Assembly (NCBI GenBank): GCA_035578175.1
Contig: JAQMRL010000041.1
Coordinates: 926,501 to 990,500 of the forward strand
Direction of reading: 5' to 3'
DNA from: Catonia carolina
Taxonomy: Eukaryota; Arthropoda; Insecta; Hemiptera; Achilidae
DNA length: 64,000 nucleotides
Shown: piece after piece, positions 54,680-64,000 of the stretch
How the letters are laid out: every line of letters begins with the position of its first letter
Position numbering within the stretch: the first letter of the stretch is position 1
Notes under the pieces: generated by a model
Database searches by the model: none
The model's input: the letters and a program-made list of their open reading frames with translations, nothing else
Told to the model about the DNA's origin: nothing
Position numbers and translations under genes: made by a program

Positions 54680-55310
54680 ATATGTGTACCTTCATGAACA
54701 TTACAAGGTACAGTGCACACAAGTCCTTCCCTTAAAACAAGTATAGATTGGTGTAAACGTATGATGAGACAAAATTGTATGCTACATAGAATACTAGTTT
54801 AGCTACCTAATGATTATAGAGGGAAACTGAAACTAACCGCGACATATTAACACTCTGAAATTAATTCTGATATCGTACGAATTCTGAATGGTTTGTAATG
54901 TAAACACAAGTTGTTAGGGAACCGTTTTCTATGGACGGGTATTGAAATATTTGGTCTGTGAAAAATATTAATCCACTTTATGAGAATAAAAATTTCTATA
55001 TCAACATAATTATTTCACTTCAGTAAACTGTATTTCATATTTCTCAATTCACCTTGTATTTGAGTTTTAATTTTTCCACCATATCTATAGAAACATCTAC
55101 GATCGTCTTACATTCAGAGTTTTCTTAGACATTAACCAATTCAGTAAATTAAATTTAAGGTGAGAAATTAATCCTCCCTACTATGGTTTCCCATTTATGT
55201 AGGTAGGTCAATTCAATACGTCTTTGATTAGTTTCCTACAACTTCTACCACTACCGTAATTGTGTAATTACTTTTTAGTAACTTATAATAGCTACTACAG
55301 AAACTACTTA
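54680..55310. other. No feature recognized
   Basis: AT-rich sequence. No ORF2 sequence reappears here. Confidence 0.5.
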
Positions 55311-55314
55311 GAGG

Positions 55315-55480
55315 CAACCTCCGTGGGTCAATGGTTAACGCGCTAGCCAATCAAGTGGAAGGTCCCGTGTTCGATTCCAGATTGGGTGTGGAATTCATTA
55401 CTTGTCTAAACCCATCGTTTTTTACCCCCAAAGTAGTCGCTAATGACCAAGATGTTGATATGACTTAGAAAATACGGAAA
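55315..55480 (+). mobile_element. tRNA-derived SINE (S2)
   Basis: A box TGGGTCAATGGTTAACGCG at 55324, B box GTGTTCGATTCC at 55368-55379. The body ends CGCTAATGACCAAGATGTTG and ATATGACTTA as in the copy at 36747. The last T-arm base pairs degrade into TTGGGTGTGG, so it is not a tRNA gene. Confidence 0.75.
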
Positions 55481-55504
55481 TACGATATGTTGAAAAATAC
55501 AGAA

Positions 55505-56410
55505 AATATAATCTGGCGTGAAAAATTCACAAGACTTTCTCATGTCAAAGCAAATAATAAAACTAATAACCTACGTTTAATATTAGTAAACAATATAAAA
55601 TGAAAAGCATAACCTAATTTCAATCATGAGTGAACGACGCACAATGAAAATCAATCTCTGTAGAACTTAAAAACCACTAACTGACGCTAAAGAGCTCTGT
55701 AGAAGAAAATGCTTGATATTGAAGTTGTAGATTGAAAGATAAATATTATTTAGACGATTAACTACAAATATTATTTTATAATGATGACTGTGTTGTTATG
55801 GAAATTCTTATTCATTCTAAAATGTGAAGTGCTCAGTAAAGGTTTATATATAAAGTTTCTGGGATTTAATCCAATTCATAATTTATTTATCATATTATTA
55901 TCTTGTGATCTAAGTTTGTTATTAATAACATCGTAACTAATAAGTAATTAAAACATCACGATACCGGAAGTTGACTATATTATTTGATTATTTATTATTT
56001 TTTGTTGTGTATATTTCTGTTATCCAAGAATTAGTTTAAATAAGGATTAATAGAGACACTACAACTACACTTTTTGAGAAAATCTACCATTTTTGAGAAA
56101 ATCACAAAAAAAGTGAAAAGTGACACGAATTAACTACTAAATCTACATCCGGTTGACTGATTTTGATTAAAATGTTTCTGTCGGGTCCTTTAGTGGTACC
56201 TAACGTAAGTGTTAAGTTTCAACTTCATACAAAGTTCTGTTCTTGAGATATTTTGTTCACACACACGCACACACACAGAAAATCGCTAAAAACATGTTTT
56301 TTGGTTTCAGGGGGTCTGAAAATGTGTACATCTGGTGAAAACTCTATTTCGAAAAATCAACTTGAAAACAATATTTTCCTTCCTATATATTCAAATAGGC
56401 AAGAGAAAGT
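55505..56410 (+). mobile_element. R1 repeat, both arms present, middle replaced
   Basis: Left arm 55508-55750 (CTGGCGTGAAAAATTCACAA, TCAATCATGAGTGAACGACG, GAAAATCAATCTCTGTAGAA) and right arm 56065-56410 (TCCGGTTGACTGATTTTGAT, a CA tract at 56260, CGCTAAAAACATGTTTTTTG, terminal GGCAAGAGAAAGT at 56398-56410). About 310 bp between them are not R1. Confidence 0.8.
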
Positions 56411-56476
56411 AAAATTGTTTGTAATAGCACCTTCACCCACTCAGCTTTTTAATTACTGTATTTATAAACATATTAT

Positions 56477-56530
56477 TTTGCCCATAACAGGCAGTTAGAG
56501 CGTTATATTAATTGCATTATATTAACAACA
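56477..56530 (+). mobile_element. SINE S1, 5' fragment
   Basis: TTGCCCATAACAGGCAGTTA and GAGCGTTATATTAATTGCA resemble the S1 5' end at 48170, then diverge. Confidence 0.5.
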
Positions 56531-57610
56531 GCCGCAAACCATTGTTCAGCGGGCGTATGTTACAATATTATTTCTGTATCCTTGTAAAATATTCTATCCC
56601 TGATAACCAGTTAGTGAATGAATTCGGGAAAAACAGTGATTTATTTTGTAAAAGTTCCTGAGGTTAGAAGTTTCACCAGCAATGCATGAGGGCGCAAAAT
56701 CTGGTATATTGATAAATACGCGTTTAACAATATCAAAAATTGATACTTCAAAAACGCAGCATAAAAATTTCATTTCAAATACCGTTCAAATAAGCTTGAA
56801 AAATCTAAACTTGCATGAAATCACAATCTTAAATCGTATTAGTGGATTGAACATGATCGATCTGTGGTAGTTTATAAGGCTTAAAATATAAAAGCTATAA
56901 ATAGCTTGAGGTACACGAAGCAAAGCTGTTTTACGCTTCGATTACCATTTCAAAAGAGATGTGTTCACATGTGCTAAGTTAAAGCGATTTCACCCGATTA
57001 GCTCTTCTATACTGATACCATTTATACCTACATCATAACATCTATAATAGTAGAAACCAGACACTGAAATCATTATTGAGGTAAACTCAGAATTCACCAT
57101 ACGGGTATTTTTGTTATAAATTTTACGACTTTTTCATGTGTTGTATAAAATATTTATGAACGGATACTCGTATACCGCTCAACTCAATAAAAATAACACT
57201 AATGAAAATACCTTTAAACCTTGTTACGGTAAGTTCTTTTCAATCAACAATAGCATTTAAAACAAAAACAAATTGAACTGGACTTAGTTAAAAGGGGGTA
57301 CCCTACGTTACAAAATAGGCCTAGAAATTTCGCACCAGGCACATAAAACTAAATTAATGGTGAATCTCAATCCAGCAAACTCTAGTTTGGAAAACTAAAC
57401 TTGTTATATATCCATATGCATTGATGTTACATGTTCCATATTTACACAGTATGTAGCTTTTGGTTTTATTATACAATACTATTTCCAGTTAACTCAATTT
57501 TTATTGAAATGTCACATATTCGTTTTTTACAAAGTCCGGTTCAATTGCACAAAAAAACGCCATAACGTTTTCATCAAACTTCAAAAACATTACTTAACTT
57601 ATGACCGATT
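56531..57610. other. No feature recognized
   Basis: AT-rich sequence of about 1.1 kb. The 62-codon frame at 56682-56870 has no domain. Confidence 0.5.
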
Positions 57611-57614
57611 TTTT

Positions 57615-58160
57615 ACTTTCTCTTGCCTATATGAATGAATGAAATTTAAAACAATAAAAGTATTGTCTTCATGTCGATTTTTCGAAATTGAGTTTTCACC
57701 GGATATACATGTTTTCAGACCCCCTGAGCCCTTAAAACATAATTTTAGCGATTAGTGTGTGTGTGTGTGTGTGCGTGTGTTAACAGAATGTTACAAGAAC
57801 GGGACATTGTAGAAAACGTGAAACTTGAAACTTAAGTTAGATATTACTACCAGACCCAACGAAACATTTTAATCAAAATCGGTCAATCGAAGTAGTAGTT
57901 TATTTGTGTAATTTTTCACTTTTTTGCAGCTTTCTCAAAAACGGCTCCTACGATATTTTTTAAAAATCACTTCATTCGCTACATTCTTTTATGCTACATA
58001 AGACAGGGTAGGTCCTATGTCAGTTGAAATTTTGGGGACGCTATGCTCTCGTAGAAAAAAAATGTTGTTTTTAAAGATTGTGGCTTTAATATACATTTTT
58101 TTTGCAAATACGTATAATATAATAAAAGTTGTAGAGAATTTAAAATCCTATTGTCACCTC
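57615..58160 (-). mobile_element. R1 repeat, right half, minus strand
   Basis: Starts with the terminal ACTTTCTCTTGCC (57615-57627), then CATGTCGATTTTTCGAAATT, CAGACCCCCTGAGCCC, a (GT)n tract (57755-57780), CGGTCAATCGAAGTAGTAG and TTAAAGATTGTGGCTTTAAT in R1 order. The left arm is missing. Confidence 0.85.
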
Positions 58161-59250
58161 CACCCTTTCTTATTAATCATTTACTGTGTTGCCGGCCTTC
58201 AATACTTCTCCCGTCCTTGTCGGCGCAGTAGCCCCTTTGACGGCGTACCGACAAACCTTTCGGCTGCGTTTCCTTGAAATTTTCACTCAATATTCAACTT
58301 ATAAATTCACACAAGCTGAGCTTGTAAACTTTACGTATAAAATAGTTACTATAAAAATATTTGAAATATTTTTTCGTAATATCGAACGTTTAAATGAAAA
58401 ATACAAATAAAAAGTGAACGTTTAAAAATACGTTTAATTACGAAAAATATTTTTTTGTAATGAATTCGTATTTAAAATTATTAAGATCCTGTTAAAAATG
58501 AATGCTAAAGAAACTTAGCTGGAGTAACAAGACCCAATAAAATAACTTTAAATATTGGAAAGAGTATTTCTTAGTTATTGATAAAATATAACTAAACAAC
58601 AACCCGTATCATTAATCATTAATCGCATTTTGATTTTTTGGTGTTAGGGTTGTTTATTACCTTAACATGTTGAAAGATTGGGGTTCCGTGTTACTTTAAA
58701 AACAAAGTATTTATTCGCGTTAGAGGGTCACGAATGTAAAAATTTTTTGTAATACGTTAATCGAAATTTATGTACGATGCCAATTTTTTCGCTTTTGTAC
58801 CATCCGTAGAGAGTGAGAATGTAAAAAAATAAAGCCAAACATTAATTATTTAATTAAGTAATGAACAATTGAAATGTTATTAAAACCACCGGTTAAACGG
58901 ATATTTTCTGAAAAATTAGTGTTAATTTTATAACTAAACAATTATTTTTAATACGCATTTGAACAAATTTGGTATGAATAAGGACAGAAGAATAGGGTAC
59001 GATAAAACAGCACTTGTGTTAATGATACCATAGGCGGAACTGATAACTTGGCACAAATTTCAAGCATGCGCTTCGGTAAAGTACCTTTATCATTCGTTTA
59101 TACTTCTGCCTTTCTCACAATTGTACGTACAAAACTCTGCCCTACTGTTTCCACCTATAGCTGTTACAGGGTGTTAATAAAATAAAACCCCTTAAATAAC
59201 TTTTTGGGTTGTTTAAACAGCTTCTATATAAAAATTATAATATAGCTAAG
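58161..59250. other. Mostly unassigned; two small inverted repeats and an end-like motif
   Basis: TTGTCGG and CCGACAA (about 58217 and 58247) bracket a GC-richer stretch. CCATAGGCGGAAC (59030) and its diverged inverse TTTCCACCTATAG (59149) flank 130 bp. TTACAGGGTGTTAATAAAAT at 59163 resembles the left end of the transposon at 39551. No gene supported. Confidence 0.35.
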
Positions 59251-59254
59251 AAAA

Positions 59255-59420
59255 TCTGATGTGAAACACTCACACGACGTTCTCTTTCCAATGAAAATTA
59301 TTAACTTATGTTTATTTATGAGTAAACAATGTAATTAGAAAATGTAACCTAATTGTTATCATGAGTAAATGACACAAGTAGATACTGTTCGACTTCAAAA
59401 TACGAGAAATCACTGAATTA
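59255..59420 (+). mobile_element. R1 repeat, left arm
   Basis: ATCTGATGTGAAACACTCAC, CGTTCTCTTTCCAATG, TTATCATGAGTAAATGACAC and the later ATCACTGAATTAGAC keep the R1 order, strongly diverged. Confidence 0.65.
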
Positions 59421-59449
59421 GACTAGTCTAAAAAAAAATTTCAATCGTT

Positions 59450-60055
59450 TGTCATCCGTAACATTTTTGCGTTTTTTTTCTAATCATTCATTTTTCTCGT
59501 ACCGTTTTTTTGGCCTCGTAATCTATATATTGTCCGTCTATTATCTTCGGACCCATTATCTTTTGGAGGATCTTTCTCTCAAGTTTATCTGCTTTTCTTA
59601 GCCTTTCCGGTCATTTTAAGGCATTCATTCACGTACAGACACACAGATTTTATCACAGGATTATAATGTCTAATCTTAGCTTGTCTTGAGAGTGTTTTCT
59701 TCTTATACAAGTGATGAGTTTCTCGAAGTGTCCATGGCCATCTGTCCTCATCTGCTGCTGTTCGCTTTCGTTTTTGCTGGTCGTCAGTTGAGTTATCTCC
59801 CCGAGGTACTTGAAGCTAACAACTATTCCAGTTTTTCCGTATTGTGTCTTCAAGTGACTGGGTTGTTTTAATGTTCGTTATATATTGATTTTTTCAAAGA
59901 AAGTCTGTAATACTATTTTTTCTGCATGTTCTTTCAACATGTTGATTTGTTTTACTATTGTTTCCATGTTCTTAGAAATGATTGTTCGGTTGTCTGCAAA
60001 AGCAAGACAGTTTATCTCTATGCCGTTCTGTGATCCTCTAATCCATACTTTGGTT
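59450..60055 (-). pseudogene. LINE reverse-transcriptase C-terminal relic
   Basis: On the minus strand from 60055: EINCLAFADNRTIISKNMET (59960-60020), a degraded Y/F-A-D-D active site now FADN, then INMLKEHAEKIVLQTFFEKI, then in another register VVSFKYLGEITQLTTSK (59780-59830), the F-K-Y-L-G motif, and finally ERKILQKIMGPKIIDG (about 59560), the thumb-region motif. The order is that of RTE/CR1-type or related LINE reverse transcriptases. At least three frameshifts are needed to read it. The 5' side ends within 45 bp of the transposon at 60100. Confidence 0.75.
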
Positions 60056-60097
60056 TAATAATTCTTAATAATAATGTAATATATGTAATAGTAATAG

Positions 60098-61105
60098 TAA
60101 CGGGTGTTTTATTAAGGACGCAACCCTGATTATAAGAAGATAGAAGTAATACATCGGTAAATTTTCTGTCCCCCAATCGGTATATTGGCAACAGTGTACT
60201 CAAGGCCAACTAACTAAGACAGTTAAAATGTTCCAGTCGAGCATTAGTGTGGTGACAGCAGTCATTTCGTTGTATTGTGTCAGCATTGGTTATTTCCAAG
60301 GAAGAATACGTGTTTATTGTAGAGACTTACATAGCGATTAAATCTTACAAATGTGTGCAAAATAAGTTTCAGTTAAAATTTCCCCGTTCTGCCGTTCCGA
60401 ATAAATCGTCAATATTGCGTTTGATAAATAAATTCCGTAGAACTGGGATGTACTCGATGAGAAACTACCTCGCCAGCCAACAAAGTTAGCCGAGGAAGTT
60501 CTTGACGATTTCAAAAATCGTTTGACTCAATGACCTAAAAAATCGCTTAGAACATTATCATCGCAAGCTGGGTTAAAATTAACTACTGTTTTCAGAGCTA
60601 CGGAAAAGTTACATTTGCATCCTTATCGCGTTGGCGTAACTCATGAACTGAAAGCTACAGACCATCAGAAACGATTACAATATTGTCGGTGGTTTCGATC
60701 TTTGGTTGAAGAAAGCGGTATTCAAATGTTGGATCATTTTTATTGTAGTGATGAGGCTTGGTTTCATTTAGATGTCTATGTGAATAGTCAGAACTGTAGA
60801 ATATGGAGTGCAACAAATCCTAATGCTTTCCATGAAAAAACATTGCACTCACGTAAAATTGGTGTTTGGTTACGGAAAGAAAGCATGAAGATTTGTTCTT
60901 CCTTGGAAAAAAACCATTGCTGACACAATATAACGAAATGACTGCTGTCACCACACTAATGCTTGACTGAAACATTTTAACTGCCTTAGGTAGTTGGCCT
61001 TGAGTACACTGTTGCCAACGTACCGATTGGGGGACAGAATATTTACCGATGTATTACTTCTATCTTCTTATAATCAGGGTTGCGTCCTTAATAAAACACA
61101 CGTTA
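60098..61105. mobile_element. Tc1/mariner-group element with 190-bp inverted repeats, 1004 bp
   Basis: The body 60100-61103 begins ACGGGTGTTTTATTAAGGAC; its reverse complement begins ACGTGTGTTTTATTAAGGAC. TA lies at 60098-60099 and 61104-61105. The inverted arms run 60100-60289 and 60914-61103, 190 bases each, with few differences by eye. Between the arms is only about 620 bp, so the transposase has been cut to its N-terminal half. The arms can pair over their full length. Confidence 0.93.
60277..60923 (+). pseudogene. Truncated transposase (DUF4817 / DDE type)
   Basis: First frame from ATG 60277 (inside the left inverted repeat) to a stop at 60487-60489: MSALVISKEEYVFIVETYIA, then SSILRLINKFRRTGM, an N-terminal helix-turn-helix of the DUF4817 kind. 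After two frame changes (60489-60615) it continues LAEEVLDDFK, LRTLSSQAGLKLTTVFRA, then the second frame 60615-60923 with HPYRVGVTHELKATD, QKRLQYCRWF, and FYCSDEAWFHLD, where the Asp of SDEAWFH is the first catalytic residue. NSQNCRIWSATNP follows, as in insect Tc1/mariner-group transposases. The reading then runs into the right inverted repeat, so the second Asp and the final catalytic residue are missing. The protein cannot be active. Confidence 0.85.
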
Positions 61106-62535
61106 TTAGTAATAAAAATATGGTTTTAATTACAATTGCTGAATTTGTATTGGTACTAAGCTCTTGATTAAACACACGTTTGTGGAATGACTCCTTCGAG
61201 AAATTGCTATCTGATAGCCTACATGAACAGTTAGGCAAACGGAATTATCTTTGATGCTTCAAGCGTTACTACGTTTTAACTATTTTACAGCTGAGTTTGG
61301 GTATCTATCCTCAAAATATATGACACTTTTGTGAGTTTAACAATGTTAAGCGAACGATTAAAATGAAATAAAGAAATTTTGAATACAGTTTTAATACAAA
61401 ATCGCAATATGACGCATCAGACAAGATAACACATTGATACATGATGGGCAATTCCTGATTCAACCCAGGAAGATTTTAGTGGGTGTACTTATAAAGGTGA
61501 GTTATCACTGAGAACATTACAAGAATTACATCTCAAGAAGGAATCCTGTAAAATACGTCCATTTCTTCACCGCTAAACGTTAAAAATGCTAAATAAAATT
61601 ACCGGCATTAACAATTTCGATAAAAGCGCTTTAATGTTTTTTTTCTAATGAATGTTTAAATATTTTTTAAATTCATTGATATAAACCAATGAAACTTACA
61701 TAAAAAACCAATATTTATAACTTTTATTTCATTGCGACCGTTAAAGAAATTTTATATAAATTCTACGTTTTACAAAATACTGGATCCTGTTTTAGAAGTT
61801 TAGTTTTCTAATAAACATACTACACTTCGTTTCATGCAGAGGGGCCAAAAGCCAACAGATAAGCTCTGCTGCTTGAATATTAGCAAAATATTTTGATTAA
61901 GTTTGATTTAAGGGACTTATGCTTAAAAACTTACACTTGTCAGTAGAAGAAAACGGGTGTTGAAAATGTTTAAAAAAAATCAAGACATGAAAAATTAATT
62001 GTGTGTTCTTGATCCACCTTTTATTATTGTTCTTTATACATGTGTGAAATATTATTATTACTGCTTTGCAAATTCTATTAATTTTTTTTACTTGTGTAGG
62101 TATGTGCTGATTCATACGTTTCTACGGAGATGTCATTAATTTAAGCGTTTTTAACCAGATGTGTAAGTATAAAAAACCAACTGTCAGATATTTATCTTAT
62201 AAAATATATATTAATTTCTAACATAAAGTAGATATACAAAACTAAATTATTCAATATGCATAGTTAATTTAAGCCTTTAATACCAGTTAACATTATTAAA
62301 CATCATAATGTCAGTAACGCTGATATTAACTTACATCTTTTGTAACAGTGAAAAAATGACATGTGGTTTTAAAATTAATGAATGTATTTTTTCCGCTTTT
62401 ATTAGCAGTAGACTTAGGCAACGGGTACCATAAACAACAGAAAATCTTTTCAGAATATGACCGAAATTAAAACACAAATCCGTCACGTTTTGACTTGAAG
62501 CCTCGTACACCAAACTTTACAGATTTAGTGTGGTT
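61106..62535. other. No feature recognized
   Basis: About 1.4 kb of AT-rich sequence. Frames at 61897-62115 and 62331-62513 (minus) show no domain. Confidence 0.5.
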
Positions 62536-62539
62536 TACT

Positions 62540-62800
62540 AACCCAATTATTACTTTCTCTTCCTTCCTACGAAAATACAACTAAGTTAATAGGGTATCAA
62601 CAAAACGAAAAATAATTACATGTGTAGTGGAATCACGATGAAAACTTAAGTTCTTATGCGTAGTGGTAAGAGTTAAAATTTAAAAATTGTTTCAAGTTTC
62701 AATTTCGTACGGTTTTCCATATTTGCACTCATGCAGATACGTACACATACACAAATCAATCGGTAAAGATATTATGCCAATATCTAAAAAAAGTGTTGGT
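62540..62800. mobile_element. R1-like fragments, highly diverged
   Basis: TTACTTTCTCTTCCTTCCTA at 62550 recalls the R1 terminal 13-mer. TTGTTTCAAGTTTCAATTTC, GTACGGTTTTCC, and ACACATACACAAATCAATCGG (62685-62765) recall the right arm around the CA tract. Too decayed for boundaries. Confidence 0.4.
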
Positions 62801-62922
62801 TCCAGAATTCTCTAGCAGGACCAAGTTTTTTAGTGTTAGTGTGAATGAAAATAGTTGAAAAATCGGGTTATTTGCAAGAAATGGTTAGAAGTCGAGTGTA
62901 TAAATGGTTAGTACATGCCTAT

Positions 62923-63567
62923 TGTTGTTACGGCTCCCTGAGAAGGGTTGTTGTATCCATTTAGATAATTAGCTTTTTGTAATGGTGTTGTAATCCTTCA
63001 TTCAATCCAAATGTGTTTACCTTTTGTTAAGATTCAACCAGACCCCGGCAAAAACACTTTGTATTTTTAATATTATATCGAAAATCTTTTTTCAACTTGT
63101 AATTTCCATACCTTTGGTATATAAGCGTGGCCGGTTTGGTTAGTGAGTCAGTCTTGAGTTGTCTCAGCGTGTGAATTGTGTTGTTAAAGTCAATTGTGTA
63201 CCAGGTAGAAGTTTTCGTTCGTGAAAAAGGCCCAAATCGTAACTGTGTGTCATATAATTGTTTATACTCGTAAGAAGGTTAGTTAAATTAAGAACTAAGG
63301 AAGGTTAGTTAGTTAAGAAGGTTAGTTAAATTAAATACAAAATAATCTGTTACTAGTTACGTTGAAATATCATTAATTTATTAATTATTATAAGTATCTT
63401 GATTTTAGTAGCCTAATTGTAATTTATTATCAGATTTAATTAAGTATGATTATTCTTAATTGTAATTTATAGTTAGTAATAAAAATTGTTTTTAATTTTA
63501 ATGTATAGTTTGTTAATTTAATCATTTTATCCAGATCCCGAAACGGACCTCAGCAATAAGTGTCACA
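62923..63567 (+). mobile_element. Solo LTR, best copy, ~645 bp
   Basis: Starts TGTTGTTACGGCTCCCTGAG and ends AGCAATAAGTGTCACA, TG...CA as in LTRs. TATATAAG at 63118-63125, then TCAGTC at 63148 (A of the initiator about 32 bases from the TATA). A CpG-bearing R/U5 region follows (GGCCCAAATCGTAACTG), then an AT-rich U5 with GATCCCGAAACGGACC near the end. No tRNA primer-binding site or coding sequence is found next to it, and I could not find a matching target duplication. A start TGTTACG-like and end ACA are compatible with BEL/Pao or Gypsy; I cannot decide. Confidence 0.8.
63118..63152 (+). promoter_or_regulatory. LTR core promoter: TATA box and TCAGT initiator
   Basis: TATATAAG then TGAGTCAGTC at the canonical distance for an arthropod initiator (TCAGT). 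The same pair is recognizable at 15801 (minus). In the copies at 20771 and 9649 (minus) the TATA is TATAAAAA. Confidence 0.65.
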
Positions 63568-63860
63568 ACATATTTTACATTAGTCATACTTATGATATTT
63601 TGTTGTTAGTTTTAGGAGAAAAATTAGAAAAACATTCAAATTTTTGAAACTAAACAAAAAAATATAACAATCAAAACGTATAGGCTACTGCTGTTGTAAA
63701 AACTAAGATAAAATTAACTATGTAACTTGAAAATGATACGTAAAGCCTAATAAAAACTCCCAAAAATAAAATGAAATGTGTTTTTTCTGTGAAATTATCA
63801 ACTAAAACTATTAAAAACATTAAAAGTAGTTACACGAAATAATAATAATAAAAATATTAT
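63568..63860. other. No feature recognized
   Basis: AT-rich sequence with (AAT)n-like runs at 63838-63855. Confidence 0.5.
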
Positions 63861-63865
63861 TATAT

Positions 63866-64000
63866 ATGCCAATAATGACATATGGCCTAGAAAGCTGTGT
63901 CTTATTGAAAGGGGACATTAGCAAATTACAGGCATGTGAGATGAAGTTTTTAAGATCAGCCTTGCAGAAGACCAGAAGAGACAAGGTCAGAAATGAATAT
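63866..64000 (+). CDS. LINE reverse transcriptase C-terminal part, runs off the window
   Basis: Open from ATG 63866 to the edge. It reads PIMTYGLESCVLLKGDISKL, then QACEMKFLRSALQKTRRDKV and RNEY. This is the post-catalytic region common to many LINE proteins of insects and other animals (Y-G-x-E-x-W-x-L...E-M-x-F-L-R...T-R-x-D-x-x-R-N). The real ORF must start far upstream, so the fragment begins here by 5' truncation (usual for LINEs) or decay. 63866 is only the first Met in the open stretch. Continuation to the right is not visible. Confidence 0.75.
   Translation, partial: MPIMTYGLESCVLLKGDISKLQACEMKFLRSALQKTRRDKVRNEY

Overview
The window looks like AT-rich intergenic or intronic DNA from an arthropod, most likely an insect. 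The evidence is the mix of mobile elements: Jockey-type non-LTR retrotransposons, several Tc1/mariner-group transposases with insect-type N-terminal domains, TTAA-flanked elements, LTRs carrying a TATA plus TCAGT initiator, tRNA-derived SINEs and satellite arrays. I cannot name the species. No complete host protein-coding gene is visible in 64 kb. The only candidates for host function are a cluster of CCAAT and CRE-like sites (25.75-26.01 kb), a possible first coding exon of 25 bases (29.26-29.29 kb), and two motif-level signals in a GC-rich island (33.83-34.39 kb).

Layout. 0-5.7 kb: an LTR, a 19-unit array of a ~217-bp satellite, a SINE fragment and a second array of ~141 bp. 5.7-21 kb: sparse DNA with SINE relics, several LTRs, a pogo/Tigger-like element with 28-bp inverted ends and TA duplications, a SINE split by an hAT-like insertion, and a TTAA element with near-perfect 15-bp ends. 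21-33 kb: several copies of the dominant repeat family (called R1 here), SINEs nested inside it, the CCAAT/CRE cluster, a TTAA element and a decayed mariner-type transposase. 33-43 kb: a THAP-domain relic, the GC island, an insertion with a ~12-bp duplication inside R1, a TTAA element carrying a SINE, a textbook SINE copy and two more Tc1/mariner relics. 43-54.7 kb: a decayed Jockey-like element, LTRs, another textbook SINE, a Helitron-like tandem-repeat element, and a much better preserved Jockey-like element with ORF1 and an endonuclease/reverse-transcriptase ORF2. 54.7-64 kb: more R1 and SINE copies, a LINE relic, a 1004-bp Tc1/mariner-group element with 190-bp inverted repeats, an LTR, and a LINE ORF running off the right edge.

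The recognizable genes are therefore transposon genes: gag-like RNA-binding ORF1 with CCHC knuckles, endonuclease/reverse transcriptase ORF2, and DDE transposase fragments. Nearly all are broken. The non-autonomous families (R1, SINEs, TTAA elements, solo LTRs) would have depended on proteins encoded elsewhere. Nested insertions give a partial chronology: R1 is older than at least some SINE copies, and one SINE is older than the hAT-like element inside it.
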